Source of the DNA: Lachnospiraceae bacterium
GTDB taxonomy: Bacteria; Bacillota; Clostridia; Lachnospirales; Lachnospiraceae
Direction of reading: 5' to 3'
Length of the DNA stretch: 64,000 nucleotides
Assembly (NCBI GenBank): GCA_022647575.1
Contig: JALCKY010000001.1
Coordinates: 248,001-312,000, forward strand
Made by a program: the position numbers and the translations under genes. Below the pieces are notes generated by a model that was given only the letters and a program-made list of their open reading frames with translations, had not been told where the DNA came from and ran no database searches. Each line of letters starts with the position of its first letter. Within the stretch, counting starts at the first letter, position 1. Positions 62,624-64,000 of the stretch are shown one piece after another.

Positions 62624-64000
62624 TTATTCTCCTTTATTGTCCCCGCTGTTCTCATAAGGAAGGTGAAGCATTTTTCCTCCCTTTTCAAAAGCTTCGATTT
62701 CATTTTTTTCGGAAATCAGTTTCTTCAGGACGGCGGCGTCCCGCCCGTCCCAGGATTTCAGCTGCTCTTCATTGCTGTTGTTCATCAGCTTCAGGACGGT
62801 GTCCGTAAAGGCCCGGTCCTGCTCCGCTTCATTTTCCACCTCGACGGAGGCATGGAACATTCCGGCGATCTGCTTCTGCGCCTCGGCATCGGCAAACCCG
62901 TTGAGCAGCTGGGCCTGATTGACGCCTCCCTGCTCCTGCTGCCGGTACAGTCCTTCCGCAATGCTTCTGCACAGGGGATCCGTAAAATCCTCCGGCGTGA
63001 TGAGGCCTTTCGTTTCCCGGAAGGCTTCCGGATAATTCGCCAGATACGTCAGCATCATTTTCTGGGACTGCAGGATACCCTGCCCGGGTTCTTCCCTTTT
63101 CTGGGTTCCCGATTTCGGTCTTTCATAGTGCTCCGCCGGCGTGCCCCGGAGTGCCAGCGTATTGACCTGCCGCCGGAGAAGCTCGGAGGGAATTCCGTAT
63201 TTCCTGGAAAGTGCTTCCAGATAATTGTTCCGTTCCAGTTCTGCCGGAATTTCCAGAAGTCTTTCTGAAAGTTTTTCTTCAAAAGCCGTCAGGGACTGCG
63301 GATCCGACAGGCTGTAGTCTTTTGCCAGCGTCGCCGCTTCGAACATAAAGGAACTGCTTGCCCCTTCCAGTCTGGCGTTCAGCGCATCGAACCCTTCCGC
63401 CTTGACAAATTCATCCGGATCTTTATGGGGCGTCAGGTCGACGACCCGCGAATCGATTCCGGCTTCCTTCAGGATGGGAATGGCCCGCATGGCTGCCATC
63501 TGTCCCGCTTCATCGCTGTCATACAGAAGCAGGACTTCCGAGGTATACCGCTTCAGAAGATTTGCCTGCTGGGAAGTCAGCGCGGTGCCGAGCGAAGCCA
63601 CGGCATTCGTGAAGCCTGCCTGATGCATCGTAATGACATCCATGTATCCCTCGCAGAGGATGATTTTCTTATTCCGGGACGTCCTGGCAAAGTTCAGCGC
63701 ATACAGGTTGTTGCGCTTATTGAACAGAAGCGTCTCGGGAGAATTCAGGTATTTCGGTTTCCCATCCCCCATCACTCTTCCGCCGAACCCGATCACTTTT
63801 CCGGAGACATCGAAGATCGGGAACATGACGCGGTTCCAGAATTTATCCGTCATCCCGCTCTTTTCACTGACCATGAAAAGGCCGGATTCGTTGAGGAGCT
63901 CGTCGGCATAGCCCTTCGATTTCAGATAGCGGTAGAGGTCATCGCTGAATTTATCGGAATAGCCGAGGCCGAACTTCTTGATAGTCTCCTCGGTCAGGCC
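62624..64000 (-). CDS. dnaG: DNA primase (partial, N-terminal part beyond window)
   Basis: 458 residues are visible; the frame is open at the right edge, so the zinc-binding domain and part of the catalytic core are missing. The TOPRIM domain is clear: CEGYMDVITMHQAGF and LLYDSDEAGQMAA. MFPIFDVSGKVIGFGGRV precedes it. The C-terminal helicase-binding domain ends at 62624. It synthesises RNA primers for replication. Confidence 0.97.
   Translation of the reverse strand, partial: GLTEETIKKFGLGYSDKFSDDLYRYLKSKGYADELLNESGLFMVSEKSGMTDKFWNRVMFPIFDVSGKVIGFGGRVMGDGKPKYLNSPETLLFNKRNNLYALNFARTSRNKKIILCEGYMDVITMHQAGFTNAVASLGTALTSQQANLLKRYTSEVLLLYDSDEAGQMAAMRAIPILKEAGIDSRVVDLTPHKDPDEFVKAEGFDALNARLEGASSSFMFEAATLAKDYSLSDPQSLTAFEEKLSERLLEIPAELERNNYLEALSRKYGIPSELLRRQVNTLALRGTPAEHYERPKSGTQKREEPGQGILQSQKMMLTYLANYPEAFRETKGLITPEDFTDPLCRSIAEGLYRQQEQGGVNQAQLLNGFADAEAQKQIAGMFHASVEVENEAEQDRAFTDTVLKLMNNSNEEQLKSWDGRDAAVLKKLISEKNEIEAFEKGGKMLHLPYENSGDNKGE

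Overview
The window is a dense, mid-GC chromosomal segment from an anaerobic low-GC-phylum (Bacillota) bacterium. Evidence for this is the gene order acpP-rnc-smc and dnaG-rpoD-trmK-nif3, the presence of tmcAL, the UPF0210/ACT pair, an AroQ chorismate mutase, a TGS-domain uridine kinase, pta-ackA, a HydE maturase, strong sigma-A type promoters, and a tRNA that does not encode CCA. A member of class Clostridia (Lachnospirales-like) is the best guess; the exact lineage is inference. Both ends cut a gene: smc on the left (C-terminal part missing) and dnaG on the right (N-terminal part missing).

Layout. 0-5.7 kb holds smc, rnc, acpP, rpmF, ackA and pta, all on the minus strand. tmcAL is divergent at 5.9-7.1 kb. 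It is followed by a 439-bp gene-free gap that holds a long imperfect inverted repeat. 7.5-17.5 kb is a co-directional minus-strand run: UPF0210, ACT protein, WalJ-like metallo-beta-lactamase, coaE, polA, a zinc-finger membrane protein, tRNA-Leu(CAA), lysA, pyk and a catalytically dead rhomboid-like protein. aroC is on the plus strand. Then come a lactonase-like beta-propeller, a second metallo-beta-lactamase protein, a frameshifted membrane glycosyltransferase and hydE.

23.6-47.3 kb is the metabolic heart: a selenium/molybdenum-linked purine (urate/xanthine) degradation locus. Three transcription units can be inferred. (1) selD-yedF-yqeB-yqeC-mocA, which supplies selenophosphate and matures the molybdenum hydroxylase. 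(2) A 490-residue PLP enzyme, threonine synthase-like, serC, DUF1015, ssnA, ygfK, xdhD and hyuA, where hyuA carries a frameshift. (3) The divergent YheO/DauR-type regulator followed by ygeX, ygeY, ygeW and carbamate kinase. Together these would hydroxylate the purine, open the rings, and finish with diaminopropionate cleavage to pyruvate plus ammonia and carbamoyl phosphate-driven ATP synthesis. A guanine deaminase lies just beyond at 48-49.3 kb.

49.3-55.8 kb carries glf, ppk1, ppx, a DUF815 ATPase and chorismate mutase on the minus strand. pyrBI is on the plus strand and rnpB (RNase P RNA) faces it on the minus strand. Between the rnpB promoter and the uridine kinase-like gene is a 600-bp gap filled by an elaborate palindrome. 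It has four copies of a roughly 70-bp unit in the order A-B-(terminator hairpin)-A'-B', with the primed copies inverted, so the like units are swapped relative to a simple palindrome. This is the least explained structure in the window. 58.3-64 kb ends with the uridine kinase-like gene, nif3, trmK, rpoD and dnaG.
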